Shown here piece by piece: positions 48,066 to 60,821 of a DNA stretch of 64,000 nucleotides. Within the stretch, counting starts at the first letter, position 1. Each line of letters begins with the position of its first letter. The stretch covers positions 124,001 through 188,000 of the forward strand of contig SKCR01023729.1 in the NCBI GenBank assembly GCA_019454045.1, given 5' to 3'. Made by a program: the position numbers and the translations under genes. The stretch comes from Zanthoxylum bungeanum. Its lineage: Eukaryota; Streptophyta; Magnoliopsida; Sapindales; Rutaceae. Under the pieces are notes generated by a model that had not been told where the DNA came from, ran no database searches, and saw only the letters and a list, made by a program, of their open reading frames with translations.

Positions 48066-50134
48066 TGTTGGTTTAAATCTAGGTCCCAAGATCATACAAG
48101 CAATGAAAACAATGCATGAATACACCAACGGAGATAGCGGAATACTCACATCGATCGGTTGAGTCGATTTGGAGACGAACAAAGCCACAAAACTCACTGC
48201 CTCATGCGTGAAACTGCAGCAGTCCACTGTCCACGTTTTCAGATTTTGAGATGACGAACGGAGCTCCAAGCCTCGTCCGATGGATCCCGGCTCATGGGTG
48301 AACCTCCCTACCACCTTCGCAAGACTCGTAGTGTGCTAGCACTTGCGGTTTTCACCATGAAAACCCAACTCTTGCTTCCCTTTGTTCACGCCAAAATGGT
48401 TTCAAAAACAGTCCATTTTTTGCAGAGTTTGGGCGTGAGAGAAGAGAGCAAAATGAGAGAGAAAGAAAAATGTTAACTTGTTAAATGAAATGCATTTCAA
48501 ATATATCTTATATACTTGTGTGAAATTCACTTTAATTTCACTTGCATTTGCCTTTAATTTGCATTTCATTTGCTTTTAAAAGTCAAACAATAAAAGCCAT
48601 CAAGTACACATCATGTCCATCAAGTCACATCTACTTTATTAAAGTGACATGTTGTCAAGTCACATCACTCAAAGTGACAAGTGATTTGACGCTTGATGCG
48701 ACTGATGATTTGACGCTTGATGCGACTTGCGATGCCGCACTCGAATTCGAAATACGAATGCGCTCGCAATCACACTCGGGCTCGGGTTCGTTAATTCCAA
48801 ATTAACGATTTTTCCGTCGCGTCGTAATTAAATGATTACGCCTAGCGAATTCACTATTCACGTCGCTAACGAATTAATTCTAAATTAATTCGTTCGCCCG
48901 AATTAAAATCTAATTTTAATTCCGCGTCGAAATCTAATTTCGTTTAATATATCGAATATATTAATTTACCGATTAATTCCAAATTAATCGTTATCTCTCT
49001 CTAGACGATATTTTATCCTAGATAAAATATCTCCGTAATTAATCATAGATTAATTCTCTCTCTTCTATTATAATCCCAGATTATTCAAGAGTGCGAGTTG
49101 TGCGTCATCGGTGGATTATCGGGAAGCGACCCATGAGATCCCCGGATAAGTTGGCAGTAAATACGGTCGTCGGAGTATCCGAATCACGTACGTACCAAGT
49201 ACTACGTTTTACCGATTTACGAGACAAGGTCGACTCCTAGCAAAGCACCAAGTCTTCCAATTCTCCGGACATATCCATATAGAATATACAAGGATCTTTA
49301 TCAAGCGTAGTATACGATTGTATTGTGTATATCGGCCCAGTATCATATAGTCACGTGCTAGGCCTGGGGCTGGATAAGTGTCTGCCCCGTACGAAGCACA
49401 TGTCGGATGTCTGGTAACTAGTCTCTATAATCGGATATACATGACCTTGTCATAATATCCCGATGGCCGCGCAGCACTTAAGAGCACTAATACCGTATCC
49501 TGCGTGACATCATCTCCACTATGACTGGAGTGATACTTCCGTCTTGACATCACATCCAATACACTACGATTCTCAATATACCCAGCATTGGCGTACACAG
49601 AACGGTTAGAGTCCTAGACGACCTCAACTAAAGTATATTGATTGTCGTAAGCATTAGCGATGTAAGTCTCAGGTTAAGACTATACACATCTACCTTGATT
49701 CGGCCTCCCATAGACACATAGTCATAATACCAATGGGATTCCGAGGGGTCTATCCAGAGCGAAGCTGTTTCCCGTACCATCGGTGAAACACAACCTCCTA
49801 TCGCACTTGCATAAGTATCCAATACTTATATATATGAGAACTATGCCGTTGTGCCCTCACAACGCGCACAAGTGCAATACTAGCCTATTCCGCATTATCG
49901 ATGTCCAGTCTCGATAATACTCCGGCTAGGGATTTAATGATTAATCCTTCGTGGACTGATATTGTCTCATATCATTCTCAATCCAGGAACTAATCATAGA
50001 CCTCTCTTCATTTATATATCTAAGGTGATCTAATCACAAATGATGAGAGTGCAATTTCCTTGTCACATAGTTAATTTGTACAACAACACTATGATCTGTA
50101 CAAATAGTGACGCTATGGGTCATATTATCCAACA
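48066..50134 (-). mobile_element. 3' LTR of R2
   Basis: 2069 bp; TGTTGGTTTAAATC at the left and CATATTATCCAACA at the right. Differences from the partner LTR include small indels near 48224 (one A), 48418-48427 (GCAGAG against TAG), 48777 (one G) and 49934 (AT). Adjacent to the polypurine tract on its right. ORF-like stretches here also occur at the same place in the other LTR and are not genes. Confidence 0.95.
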
Positions 50135-50145
50135 ATCTCCCACTT
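50135..50145 (-). other. polypurine tract of R2
   Basis: ATCTCCCACTT, the reverse complement of AAGTGGGAGAT, directly beside the LTR end. Confidence 0.92.
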
Positions 50146-53100
50146 GGCACATAGCCAGTCACTCGAGTGTCTAACACCCGAACTATGTACGGTTCGCTCA
50201 AATTGCTGAGGAAAGGTTTTCGTCAGCGGATTTGTATGATTATCGTCTGACGCGATTTATACGATCATCACATCGCCACGATGTATGATCCGAACGAATC
50301 AGATGAATATAGAAGTATATATCTGGATCGTCGATGAGACCTTTAATTCCTTAGCCTGTGCTGACGCCTAGCTCAGCTGCTAAAAGAACTATATCTAATC
50401 TAATTACATTTATTTTCGATCCAAATGGCTTCTATTGCTGCCTCAGCTGCAGCAATAATCCGCATTTGTTGTTTATTCGGCAACAGTTATCTTGCTTGGA
50501 AGATTTCCAGCTCACTGTCCCGTTGTACAAACTTAATAGCACCGTATTATTTAATCGTTTGGAAACTTGCAGCAGTGATCCCAGTCACTTCAAGTTCTCA
50601 TTCTCCATAGTTTAAGACAGCATCTTTAGTTCTCTCAGATACTAACAGATGTTCTTAACTTCAATCCAGTGACTATCACTTGGATTGACCTGATCGTGAC
50701 TCCATATGCTCGAAGCGTATGAGACACCCTATTAAGTACATTTTAAATGTACAATTTCCCAGAGAGTGTTAACAACTCCAAATCTATCCCAGTAGATCTT
50801 TATTCCTTGAATAAAGGTTGTTACTCCCCAGAATTCTACGGAGAATTTCTATGAAAGAATATCTATGAAAGCCAAGCTTTCACCAATTGTTTTATGGGAA
50901 TTTCATTGTCAGTGCCCCTCTCCACTAACCTCCTTATATACACAAGAATTATTTCGTTTTGAATCAAATCATAAACCATTATGATTATTTCAAATCGACA
51001 GTTCCAAGAACCTTATGCTTGCTTCAATCATTCAATCCAAACATGGATCGAATAACCCGCAAACCTTGTTTGTCGGTTATACAAAATCGTCAGGATGTTG
51101 TAAACATCCTCCAAAAGGTTTCCTTTTCAGGAAAGCGATTTTGATCTATAACTGACACATTTCATAAATGAAATACGCAGTTATCAACAAACATCTTCAA
51201 ATGGATTTACCATGGCAACAGGTAAAAGGTTGAACCGTTATTAACACAATGTTGATAACGATACCTTTCCGTCAAAAGCCCAGCTTTGTACGTTGGTATG
51301 TTGCCTCCATGTATGTCTTCCTTGAAGACGTTAATGTACCAATAGGCACAATGCCTTGTGGTACAACAACTAGTATCCAAAATAGTTGTTATACATGGAA
51401 TCCATTTCGAATTCATGGCAGTTTGCCATAATAGGGAGTCGATACCTCGTATCACTTCCTCAAAACGTAGTCGGATGGTATACCTTCATAAGATTGACAT
51501 CTTTATGAGGTTAGATCAGAAACTCATACCCTAGGTTGTTTTCTGACTCTATCCGATCTACTCAGTTCTTGTGTATTCGAAGATTAATGGTACAGATTCA
51601 TTATAGATGAACTGTTTGTGTTCCATTAAGGACTTCGTGCCTTGAATAGTATTACTCTGATTTTCATCGAGTATCACTATCCTCCCACTGACCACTGCAT
51701 ATCGGTATTCCTCTCAGGAAAAACGCATGGTGAGCAACAATCACATTGTTCTCATGTGAGATTTATAAGTACTATACTTAAGGTTTCCCTTAGGATAACC
51801 TATATTGGCACTTATCCAATTTGGGTTCTTTTAGTTTGGTATCATCCAAACGTTGTGCCTAGCATACCCAAATTATCAGGAATGAGAAACCTTGTTTCTT
51901 CCCTGTTTATATCCTATATGACATCTGTCAAACAGATTTATATGGAACCTTATTCTAAATAAGTTTTGCACTGTTAATACATATCCTATATAAGGAAACA
52001 GTAGCTCAGAGCGACTCGTGATAAACCTTATCATGTCCAACAAAATTCGGTTTTAGTTCGGACACACCGTCTAACTGACGTGTCTCGGAGGAGTCCTCAT
52101 ATGAAAGAATACCGTACTCTTTCATGTACGTATGAACCTTACTGTTTAAGTATTTTTCCATTACGGTCTTACCGTGGCGGAATGATACTATAGCCGATCT
52201 GTTTTTCTTTTTCGTGTCGAAACTCTAAAGTTTCTGATTTGTGTTCTTCAAAAGAAACACATAACCATAACGTGATGCCACATCCGTTAAGGTCACGAAA
52301 TATTCATGTTCACATCTAGCCTAGCTAGATATGGGCCCACTTACTTCACCATGAATAGGGCTAACAGATCGGTGGCCCTTATACTATTACCAAGAAAATA
52401 GTATTTTAGGTACTTTACCTAATAAACTAGATCCGCAGACCTTATTTGAATAGTCAAATCAGTCCTAGTACCCACTCTTCAAAAGTGTGGATATACGAGT
52501 CTCGTTTAATTGTGTCCTAGACAACAATGCCACAAATAAGTCTCTATTGATCAAATCAATTTGAGCTATTTATTTGTCATTTTTATATGTTTGAGATTTT
52601 ATTATATTCAAAATATAAATTCTGTTATTCACATCTAATGTGTTTATCTCAGTATCATCTTTATATAATAAAACACTTAGTGTTCTGGAATATAAAGGTT
52701 TTATCCGCAACGGATTAAACACTGATATAGAGATAATGTCTCTAGTCAAACTAGTTACATTATAACAGTTCCTAATTTAAGTACATACCCAAAGGGTAGT
52801 TCCTAAACTTAGGTATCTACGGTCGAAACAGCGACTTTCGTCCCGTTTCCGATTCGCAGAGAAATCTCGGCTTGAAGTCAGTATCCAGCTTATAGCGGAT
52901 TCTGAACATCAATACATATATTTTATGTACCATACTAAGTATTTAAAATCCAATTTCAATACTAGTAGTGAACAACTTTGACAAATATTTTAAAGTCAGA
53001 GCCTCGCCCTTTCTTTAATTCCTTCGTGTCTTCCATATCCAAATGGCAGTCACTTTGGGATATGTCAATTATCATTTCAATATTTCACAAACCTTTGGCC

Positions 53101-53200
53101 AAGCCTTGGGTTTCGGAATATCGAAACGATGTGCACCTTGTGCAACTCGCCCAATTGCAAACTTTGACTTTTCACCTCTAGAATAGTCAAATCAATTCTC
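50146..53200 (-). pseudogene. R2 copia gag-pol relic lacking the RT active site
   Basis: Aligns, with heavy decay, to family-Y copies C and D from late gag (GCCAAGCCTTGG near 53097) through protease, integrase and RT to RNase H (50560-50620). No open frame exceeds about 105 aa. In RT the strand between GACAATGAA and ATTCCCATAA (about 44 bp in D, encoding the YIDD region) is absent at about 50901, and the WVF segment near 51325-51345 is shortened; both lesions are also in R1. The N-terminal half of gag is not recognisable. Non-autonomous. Confidence 0.85.
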
Positions 53201-55994
53201 TAAGAATTATTAATTGCAATTTAATACTTTTAAATCTAAAGATAGATTTATTGTCAAGTATATTAAATTAAGCACTAAAGTCATCATCACACAAATCTTC
53301 CAAAGATTTATGCTCTACTTATTTGCTTAATTTTGGGCTTAGATATAATAAGTTATTTTATCCAATAAAGTAACCTATTATGAATTCCCAATGAAAATTA
53401 AATCATTTAAAACATTTAATCCAAGGATTATATATTTTAAATATTCAAGTTTTCAATTCTTTCTTGATTTCAATAGTCCAACTATTTAATCAATTTCATA
53501 AAGTACTATTCATTATAATGATTACAATAATCCAATTATTTAATCAACTATAATTTTAATTCAATTATATTGATTACTATAATCCAATTATAAAATCAAC
53601 TATAATTTTAATTCAATTATATTGATTACTATAATCCAATTATAAAATCAACTATATATTGAATGAGTTTGTATATAGTCCAACTATATATTTTTAAAAC
53701 AACATAAAATATTAGTCCAACTAATACTTTTGATTAATATGACGAGTAAAATAGATGAGCGCGTTTAGCGAGTATTCGAACGAATGTTGCAAATTCAATA
53801 CTTGCCTCCCACTATTTTTTCGTCGAGCCTCTAACCCTCTGTCGAGTACTCGGGAAACCGTGTTTCCTAGTGGGCTAGGATCCCGTTAAATATCACACAA
53901 TCTTGACTTTGGCCAACAAATTGTATGATAATTAACTAGGTAGATCTCGAAGATCAATTGGATCTCATCCAACTCCTAGATCCAGTAGGTGGACATCCAA
54001 GTCCCAAACATATATCTTATATATGCCTATACATCGAATGTATACCCTAACCTTTTTCCTCTGAATCAACTAGGCCTTGGCTTTGGCACAACAAACCTAG
54101 TGATCCCAGTCAAGCGCGGACCCATTGACATGGAAGCTTCGTAATCAATGTCAATGGACAAGAAGCGGTCTTGACTTTGGCCAACAAACCACAACTTGGA
54201 CACGACACCGATATGGAACAAAGCCTCGTGATTAAAACACATCTTTGACGGACAAGGGCTTGACTTTGGCCAACAACCCCTGCCAATCTCGGATCTTGAG
54301 TAAGAATCACTCAATGGAAGGAAAATAAACGCTTGATATTTAACGAGGGTTTTTCGCGTGCAAATTGGCTACCAATTTAATTATCTTTATTAAGGTCTCA
54401 TCATCATACACCCTTAAACATGCATTCTAAATACATAATAAAGCGAGTATGAAAATAAATAATAATGATATGCGGATGGATACTTAACACATTGATCCTA
54501 GATCAAATCTCTCCCTTTCTCACTCAAGCTAGCACTTGTATTACTTCTACCCGTTACACTACACTTCTAAAGAAACCTCATATACATAGAGGGGAATAGG
54601 TGAGAAGAGAATACAAAGAGAGTAAAGGTGATAAGGCTGGACACGCAGGTCCAATTTAATAAATCGAATTTATTACAACAATTTCTAAAATTGCCCACCC
54701 ATCTAATATCCATCCGATATACATTATTCATTCAACACAACCACGTATTCACACACATAAGCATGCTATCAATCAATCTAATCAAATTAATTAATCTGAT
54801 AATTAAGTGATCATCCAATGTTCAAACAACGATTTGATTTTGTTCGAGTAAACTCGTTTTTGCGAATAAGTACTTAAAGTACGAATTCATGAATTAAATT
54901 AAACTACATCATTAAATCTAATTTAACATGTATTTAATACTAATTCACTATTCAATTCCAAATTAAATATTACACTTTCATTTAATAAACCTTTTATGAT
55001 TTAAATTCCAAATTTAATCGTAACGCGTCTCAAAGACCGATTAACGTCCAACGTCAATTCAATTAAAGTCCAATGGGCTTTTAATTGATTTCTTAAGGCG
55101 TGGACTTTTGGTCAACTCGGGTCAAACCGATAACCAAAGTCCAATCCGGGATTTACCCCATAAGCCCATAAATCAATCTTGGCCCATTAGGCCCAATTGA
55201 ACTTTAAAGGTTCATTAGTCGCATTTGGGCTTTATGGTTAAGGTTTTGGGCCCAATTGGATCCAATCCATTTGGCCTAAACCCAACTTGATAAAATCAAG
55301 CCCAATAGGCACAAATACAACATTAGAAGACCAAATCCAATTTAAGCCTCAAATAATTAAATTACATGAATCCAATTCCGCAATTTAATTACCTAAAGTG
55401 CATTACATGATTAATCATCCAAATTCAATATTTCCAAAACATTAATTAGTCCAATTAATCATGCTAAACATCATCATCACATGTCCAACACACTTTGATG
55501 AAAAATCAAACCCATTTACATGCTTCCAAAGTCTCGGCCAAAGAAGGTAATTTTATCCGATTTGAATTCAATCCAATTAATTACACAATCGACATCGAAT
55601 TAACTTCCCGAATGATTTCATACACATCCAATGTTCAAAAATCAAAAAATCCAAGACATTATAGGGCATAATGCATTCGGCCACCTTAAGGAAATTGGGG
55701 ATTTTTGTTCAATTCAAAATTCAATCCAATTAATCTTAAATTAACATCATCCTATATGATTCCAATTCATCCAATAAATCAAAATCAAAAAATTCCAAAT
55801 TTCCAAATAACCCTAAACTTTCGGCCAACACATATATTTTGGGGAAATTATTCCAAATCAATTTTCATGAAATTGATCCAATCAAACTTCAATTCAACAT
55901 CATTTAAACATGCTTAATCAAACAATTTAACTAAATCATGCTCAAAATCAATTTTTCCAAATTTTAAGCCCTAAAAATTTCATGCTTGAACCTA
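53201..55994 (-). mobile_element. long non-coding leader of R2
   Basis: About 2.8 kb between the gag remnant and the primer site, AT-rich with no credible ORF. It contains four leader motifs (53902-54280), a local duplication (TCAACTATAATTTTAATTCA at about 53546 and 53598), many GGCCCAATT/TGGGCY words (55050-55340), and a degenerate ~150-bp repeat (55690-55960). Part of the same leader, in the same or inverted orientation, makes up 25700-28877. Confidence 0.8.
53902..54280 (-). repeat. four-copy leader motif of family R
   Basis: CTTGACTTTGGCCAACAAA at 53902, CTTGGCTTTGGCACAACAAA at 54076, CTTGACTTTGGCCAACAAAC at 54170 and CTTGACTTTGGCCAACAA at 54259; spacings are about 174, 94 and 89 bp. In element sense the second copy reads GTGCCAAAGC, exactly the core of the family-P motif. 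Confidence 0.8.
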
Positions 55995-56008
55995 GGCTCT
56001 TGATGCCA
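55995..56008 (-). other. primer-binding site of R2
   Basis: GGCTCTTGATGCCA next to the LTR start. It corresponds to the reverse of the initiator-Met primer site with one inserted T and one substitution (GGCTCTGATACCA expected), unlike the perfect sites of units A and B. Confidence 0.8.
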
Positions 56009-56009
56009 T

Positions 56010-58084
56010 TGTTGTTTTAAATCTAGGTCCCAAGATCATACAAGCAATGAAAACAATGCATGAATACACCAACGGAGATAGCGGAATACTCACATCGATC
56101 GGTTGAGTCGATTTGGAGACGAACAAAGCCACAAAACTCACTGCCTCATGCGTGAAACTGCAGCAGTCCACTGTCCACGTTTTCAGATTTTGAGATGACG
56201 AAACGGAGCTCCAAGCCTCGTCCGATGGATCCCGGCTCATGGGTGAACCTCCCTACCACCTTCGCAAGACTCGTAGTGTGCTAGCACTTGCGGTTTTCAC
56301 CATGAAAACCCAACTCTTGCTTCCCTTTGTTCACGCCAAAATGGTTTCAAAAATAGTCCACTTTTTGTAGTTTTGGGCGTGAGAGAAGAGAGCAAAATGA
56401 GAGAGAAAGAAAAATGTTAACTTGTTAAATGAAATGCATTTCAAATATATCTTATATACTTGTGTGAAATTCACTTTAATTTCACTTGCATTTGCCTTTA
56501 ATTTGCATTTCATTTGCTTTTAAAAGTCAAACAATAAAAGCCATCAAGTACACATCATGTCCATCAAGTCACATCTACTTTATTAAAGTGACATGTTGTC
56601 AAGTCACATCACTCAAAGTGACAAGTGATTTGACGCTTGATGCGACTGATGATTTGACGCTTGATGCGACTTGCGATGCCGCACTCGAATTCGAAATACG
56701 AATGCGCTCGCAATCACACTCGGCTCGGGTTCGTTAATTCCAAATTAACGATTTTTCCATCGCGTCGTAATTAAATGATTACGCCTAGCGAATTCACTAT
56801 TCACGTCGCTAACGAATTAATTCTAAATTAATTCGTTCGCCCGAATTAAAATCTAATTTTAATTCCGCGTCGAATCTAATTTCGTTTAATATATCGAATA
56901 TATTAATTTACCGATTAATTCCAAATTAATCGTTATCTCTCTCTAGACGATATTTTATCCTAGATAAAATATCTCCGTAATTAATCCTAGATTAATTCTC
57001 TCTCTCTTCTATTATAATCCCAGATTATTCAAGAGTGCGAGTTGTGCGTCATCGGTGGATTATCGGGAAGCGACCCATGAGATCCCCGGATAAGTTGGCA
57101 GTAAATACGGTCGTCGGAGTATCCGAATCACGTACGTACCAAGTACTACGTTTTACCGATTTACGAGACAAGGTCGACTCCTAGCAAAGCACCAAGTCTT
57201 CCAATTCTCCGGACATATCCATATAGAATATACAAGGATCTTTATCAAGCGTAATATACGATTGTATTGTGTATATCGGCCCAGTATCAGGTAGTCACGT
57301 GCTAGGCCTGGGGCTGGATAAGTGTCTGCCCCGTACGAAGCACATGTCGGATGTCTGGTAACTAGTCTCTATAATCGGATATACATGACCTTGTCATAAT
57401 ATCCCGATGGTCGCGCAGCACTTAAGAGCACTAATACCGTATCCTGCGTGACATCATCTCCACTATGACTGGAGTGATACTTCCGTCTTGACATCACATC
57501 CAATACACTACGATTCTCAATATACCCAGCATTGGCGTACACAGAACCGGTTAGAGTCCTAGACGACCTCAACTAAAGTATATTGATTGTCGTAAGCATT
57601 AGCGATGTAAGTCTCAGGTTAAGACTATACACACCTACCTTGATTTCGGCCTCCCATAGACACATAGTCATAATACCAATGGGATTCCGAGGGGTCTATC
57701 CAGAGCGAAGCTGTTTCCCGTACCATCGGTGAAACACAACCTCCTATCGCACTTGCATAAGTATCCAATACTTATATATATGAGAACTATACCGTTGTGC
57801 CCTCACAACGCGCACAAGTGCAATACTAGCCTATTCCGCATTATCGATGTCCAGTCTCGATAATACTCCAGCTAGGGATATTTAATGATTAATCCTTCGT
57901 GGACTGATACTGTCTCATATCATTCTCAATCCAGAAACTAATCATAGGGACCTCTCTTCATTTATATATCTAAGGTGATCTAATCACAAATGATGAGAGT
58001 GCAATTTCCTTGTCACATAGTTAATTTGTACAACAACACTATGATCTGTACAAATAGTGACGCTATGGGTCATATTATCCAACA
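56010..58084 (-). mobile_element. 5' LTR of R2
   Basis: 2075 bp, TGTTGTTTTAAATC to TTATCCAACA, nearly identical to 48066-50134. Right flank ATAAA completes the target duplication. The sense promoter should lie at the right end of this copy (U3) and fire leftwards, but I cannot place a TATA box with confidence. Confidence 0.95.
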
Positions 58085-58089
58085 ATAAA

Positions 58090-58182
58090 TAAATAAATAA
58101 CCATGATAAAATAAATATTATGTTGCATAAATATCAAATATTCATACAAAAGGTGAATGGTGCTCGATCACCATTTCCAACA
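58090..58182 (-). mobile_element. 3' LTR of copia element Q, last segment
   Basis: 93 bp from the R2 target duplication to CATTTCCAACA, ending at the polypurine tract. In sense orientation it is the LTR start, TGTTGGAAATGGTGATCG. It shows that R2 inserted about 100 bp from the inner edge of the Q 3' LTR. Confidence 0.85.
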
Positions 58183-58191
58183 CTCCCACTT
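58183..58191 (-). other. polypurine tract of Q
   Basis: CTCCCACTT, reverse of AAGTGGGAG, followed by TGATCTAG, directly abutting the LTR terminus at 58182. Confidence 0.88.
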
Positions 58192-58756
58192 GATCTAGTG
58201 TCATTCACGATGGTATCTAATACCCATAGACTCCAAGTGTTTCTCAAACAACTTGGGAGTTAAGGCTTTAGTCAGTGGATCCGCTATATTTTCTCAGTTC
58301 GTACTTTATAAACTAATAGCACCGATGTTGAGAGAAAACAAAAACCCAGATGTAGACTATCTATCATCTGGATCAGATTGAAAATCTGAATCCGTGTAAC
58401 CTCTCAATTGTAAGTCATTTTCTCCATAAATGAGAAACTTATCATTTGTACCCTTATGGTATTTCAGAATATGTTTCACAGCTATCCAATGGTCCTGACC
58501 CGGATCAGAATGATAACAGCTTGTAACACTTATAGCCATGTTGATACCAGGTCTAGTACATAACATGACAAACATTATGCTACCAACAGTGGAAGCATAA
58601 GGCTGGCTAAGCATTTTAGCCATTTCATCATATGTCTTATGACATATTTTCTTAGACATATGAATATCATATTTGAAAGGCACATTGACTGTCTTACAAT
58701 CAACGAAATTGTACCTTTCTAAGATCAAATCAATGTACTTGGATTGAGAGAGTCCT
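58192..58756 (-). pseudogene. Q polyprotein end: RT connection and deleted RNase H
   Basis: An open piece (58357-58728, 123 aa) reads ILERYNFVDCKTVNVPFKYD, YASTVGSIMFVMLCTRPGIN, HWIAVKHILKYHKGTNDKFL and GYTDSDFQSDPDDR, which is the RT/RNase H junction with the first RNase H Asp. After a stop the sequence continues as STSGFLFSLN and then jumps to ENIADPLTKAL...ESMGIRY, so most of the RNase H core is deleted (junction near 58297). It is one frame off the RT piece upstream because of an indel near 58790. Confidence 0.85.
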
Positions 58757-58757
58757 A

Positions 58758-60050
58758 TCAGCCTCCTTGCTCTATCTCTATAAATCTTATACCTAGTATA
58801 AAAGAGGCTTCTCCCAAATTCTTCATGGAGAAACTCTTAGTGAGATAGGCTTTGACAGATTGTAACATACATATATCGTTTCCGATAATAAGTATATCAT
58901 CAACATAAAGCACTAAAAAGACTACCATGCTCCCACTAACCTTTTTATAGGCACATGACTCCTCTTCATTTTTAATGAAACCAGGCGATCTAATCACATC
59001 GTAAAAATGAAGATTCCAACTACGGGAAGCTTGTTTAGGTCCATAAATAAACCTTTTAAGCTTGCATACCAGATTAAGATCTTTGACGAATGCGAATCCC
59101 TCGGGTTGTTCCATATGGATATCTTCCTCAAGATTTCCATTCAGAAAAGCCGTTTTCACATCCATCTGCCAAATTTCATAATCATAGTGTGCAGAAATAG
59201 TTAATAAAATCCTGATTGACTTAAGCATGGCTACAGGAGAAAAAGTTTCCTCATAATCAATACCTGATTTCTGAGTATATCCTTTTGCTACTAGTCGGGC
59301 CTTAAAGGTTTTAACCTTTCCATCGGGCCCCTGCTTCCTCTTGTAAACCCATTTACAGCCGATAAGAACAATTTCTTCGGGAAGCGGAACCAAGTCCCAG
59401 ACTTGATTATCATACATTGAGGCAATCTCGGATTTCATAGCTTCCAGCCATTTTTCCGCATCGATGTCTAACATCGCCTCTCTGTAGGTTAAATGATATC
59501 TTTCTTCAACTAAGAAAACATCGAGGGTATCATCAGATGACATCCCGTATCTGATAGGGAATCTCGATATCCTTTCTGACCTACGAGGTAGTTGTGTCAA
59601 AGGTATTTCATCTTCCTGAACTTCTGGTTCTATCGTTGATTCAATGTTACTTTGATTGACTTCATCTAAATCAACCATTATATGATCTGTAATTTCTAAC
59701 ACAAATTGTGTTTCTAAGAAAGTTGCATTTCGAGAAACGAACACATTTCGGTTCTCGGGATCATAGAACTGATATCCCATGGAATTTTTAGGATATCCAA
59801 TGAATCGACACTTGTACCCTCTAGGTGTAAGTTTATCCCGTTGTGCAACTCTTACATAGGCAGGACAACTCCAAATCTTAACATACTTAAGACTCGGTTT
59901 CCTTCCAGTCCATAACTCATACAGAGTAGTCGAAACGGCTTTCGATTGAACTTTGTTTAGAAGATGAGCGGCAGTGTCTAGAGCATTGCCCCACAAGTAT
60001 ATTGGTAGATCAGTGAAACTCATCATTGATCGAACAATATCTAATAAAGT
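58758..60050 (-). pseudogene. Q integrase C-terminus and reverse transcriptase (422-aa open piece)
   Basis: Longest open frame in the window (58758-60026). Residues 1-130: copia integrase C-terminus (LNKVQSKAVSTTLYELWTGR, GYKCRFIGYPKNSMGYQFYD). Residues about 180-422: Ty1/copia RT, with DNQVWDLVPLPEE, ARLVAKGYTQKSGIDYEETF, QMDVKTAFLNGNLEEDIHMEQ and the catalytic YVDD at residues 374-377 (58896-58907). The RT core seems complete up to a frameshift after LGIRF, near 58790. The apparent start Met is internal; sense codons continue upstream to the stop at 60051-60053. The ORF at 59007-59204 on the other strand is a shadow. Confidence 0.9.
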
Positions 60051-60821
60051 TCAATTCCTCCTCTTCGAAACACCATTGTGTTGATGAGTGCCTGGAGGAG
60101 CATATTGAGCGATAATCCCATTCTCTTTTAAATAACTCACGAACTCACTGCTCATGTACTCACCGCCCCGATCTGATCGAAGGCATTTCAAGAGTTTTCC
60201 GGTTTGTTTCTCTACTTCAAATAGGTATTCTTTGAACTTTTCAAAAGCTTCTGATTTGTGTTTCATAAGAAACACATAACCATATCGTGTCAAATCATCG
60301 ATAAAAGTTACCAAGTATTGAAACCCACCCATGGCAGCATGATTTATAGGACCACATACATCGGAATATACAAGTTCCAATAAATCATTAGCACAATATC
60401 CAACACCACTAAATGAATATTTGGTCATTTTACCTTGAATACAATATTCACAAACTGGTAAAGGTTCTATGGTTAGATCCGATATCACACTATCATTAAC
60501 TAGTTTGGTTAGGCATTTTATGCCTATATGACCTAATCTCATATGCCAAAGTTCTGTGTTATTTATTTCACCCGATCTTTTCGTTTTAGATTTCTCTATA
60601 TTAAAGACATCACGACTTTTTATTAGAATGTAATGACCATCAACTATGGGACATGAAACAAGCAAAACATTCATATTATCATATAAATTCAAAAGACCAT
60701 CTTTAATATTTACATGAAATCCTTCGATGTCAAGTACATAAAGCGAAATGATTTGCCGTATCATATTTGGCACAAAATAACAATTATTAAGTCGAATATT
60801 ACATTCATTCGAGAGTTTCAA
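60051..60821 (-). pseudogene. Q protease end and integrase core, catalytic Glu changed
   Basis: 256-aa open piece. Residues 1-75: the part linking protease to integrase. HHCC zinc finger: His93, His98, Cys124, Cys127. Integrase core: Asp154 (YSDVCGP) and Asp217 (SDRGGEY) are present, but the position that should hold the catalytic Glu (GVSERRN in the family) reads Lys253 (GVSKRRN), and the next-but-three codon is TGA (60051-60053) where Arg is usual. The frame then continues without a shift into the RT piece. Integrase is therefore inactive by substitution as well as by truncation. Confidence 0.88.

Larger units (their letters stand above)
48066..58084 (-). mobile_element. complete copia element R2 with target-site duplication ATAAA
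   Basis: A 10,019-bp minus-strand element: 3' LTR 48066-50134, polypurine tract, decayed pol, long non-coding leader, primer site, 5' LTR 56010-58084. It is flanked by ATAAA at 48061-48065 and 58085-58089. The LTRs differ by only about twenty to twenty-five visible changes (about 99% identity by eye), so insertion is recent. The coding part is far more decayed than that and shares deletions with R1, so R2 was copied while already defective. It sits inside the Q 3' LTR. Confidence 0.95.

Noticed and set aside
48542..56737. Duplicated 82-87-aa ORFs at 48542 and 56486 and 48054/55992 as a conserved gene pair
   Set aside because: They are equal positions in the two nearly identical LTRs of R2; identity reflects the shared LTR origin, not protein conservation.
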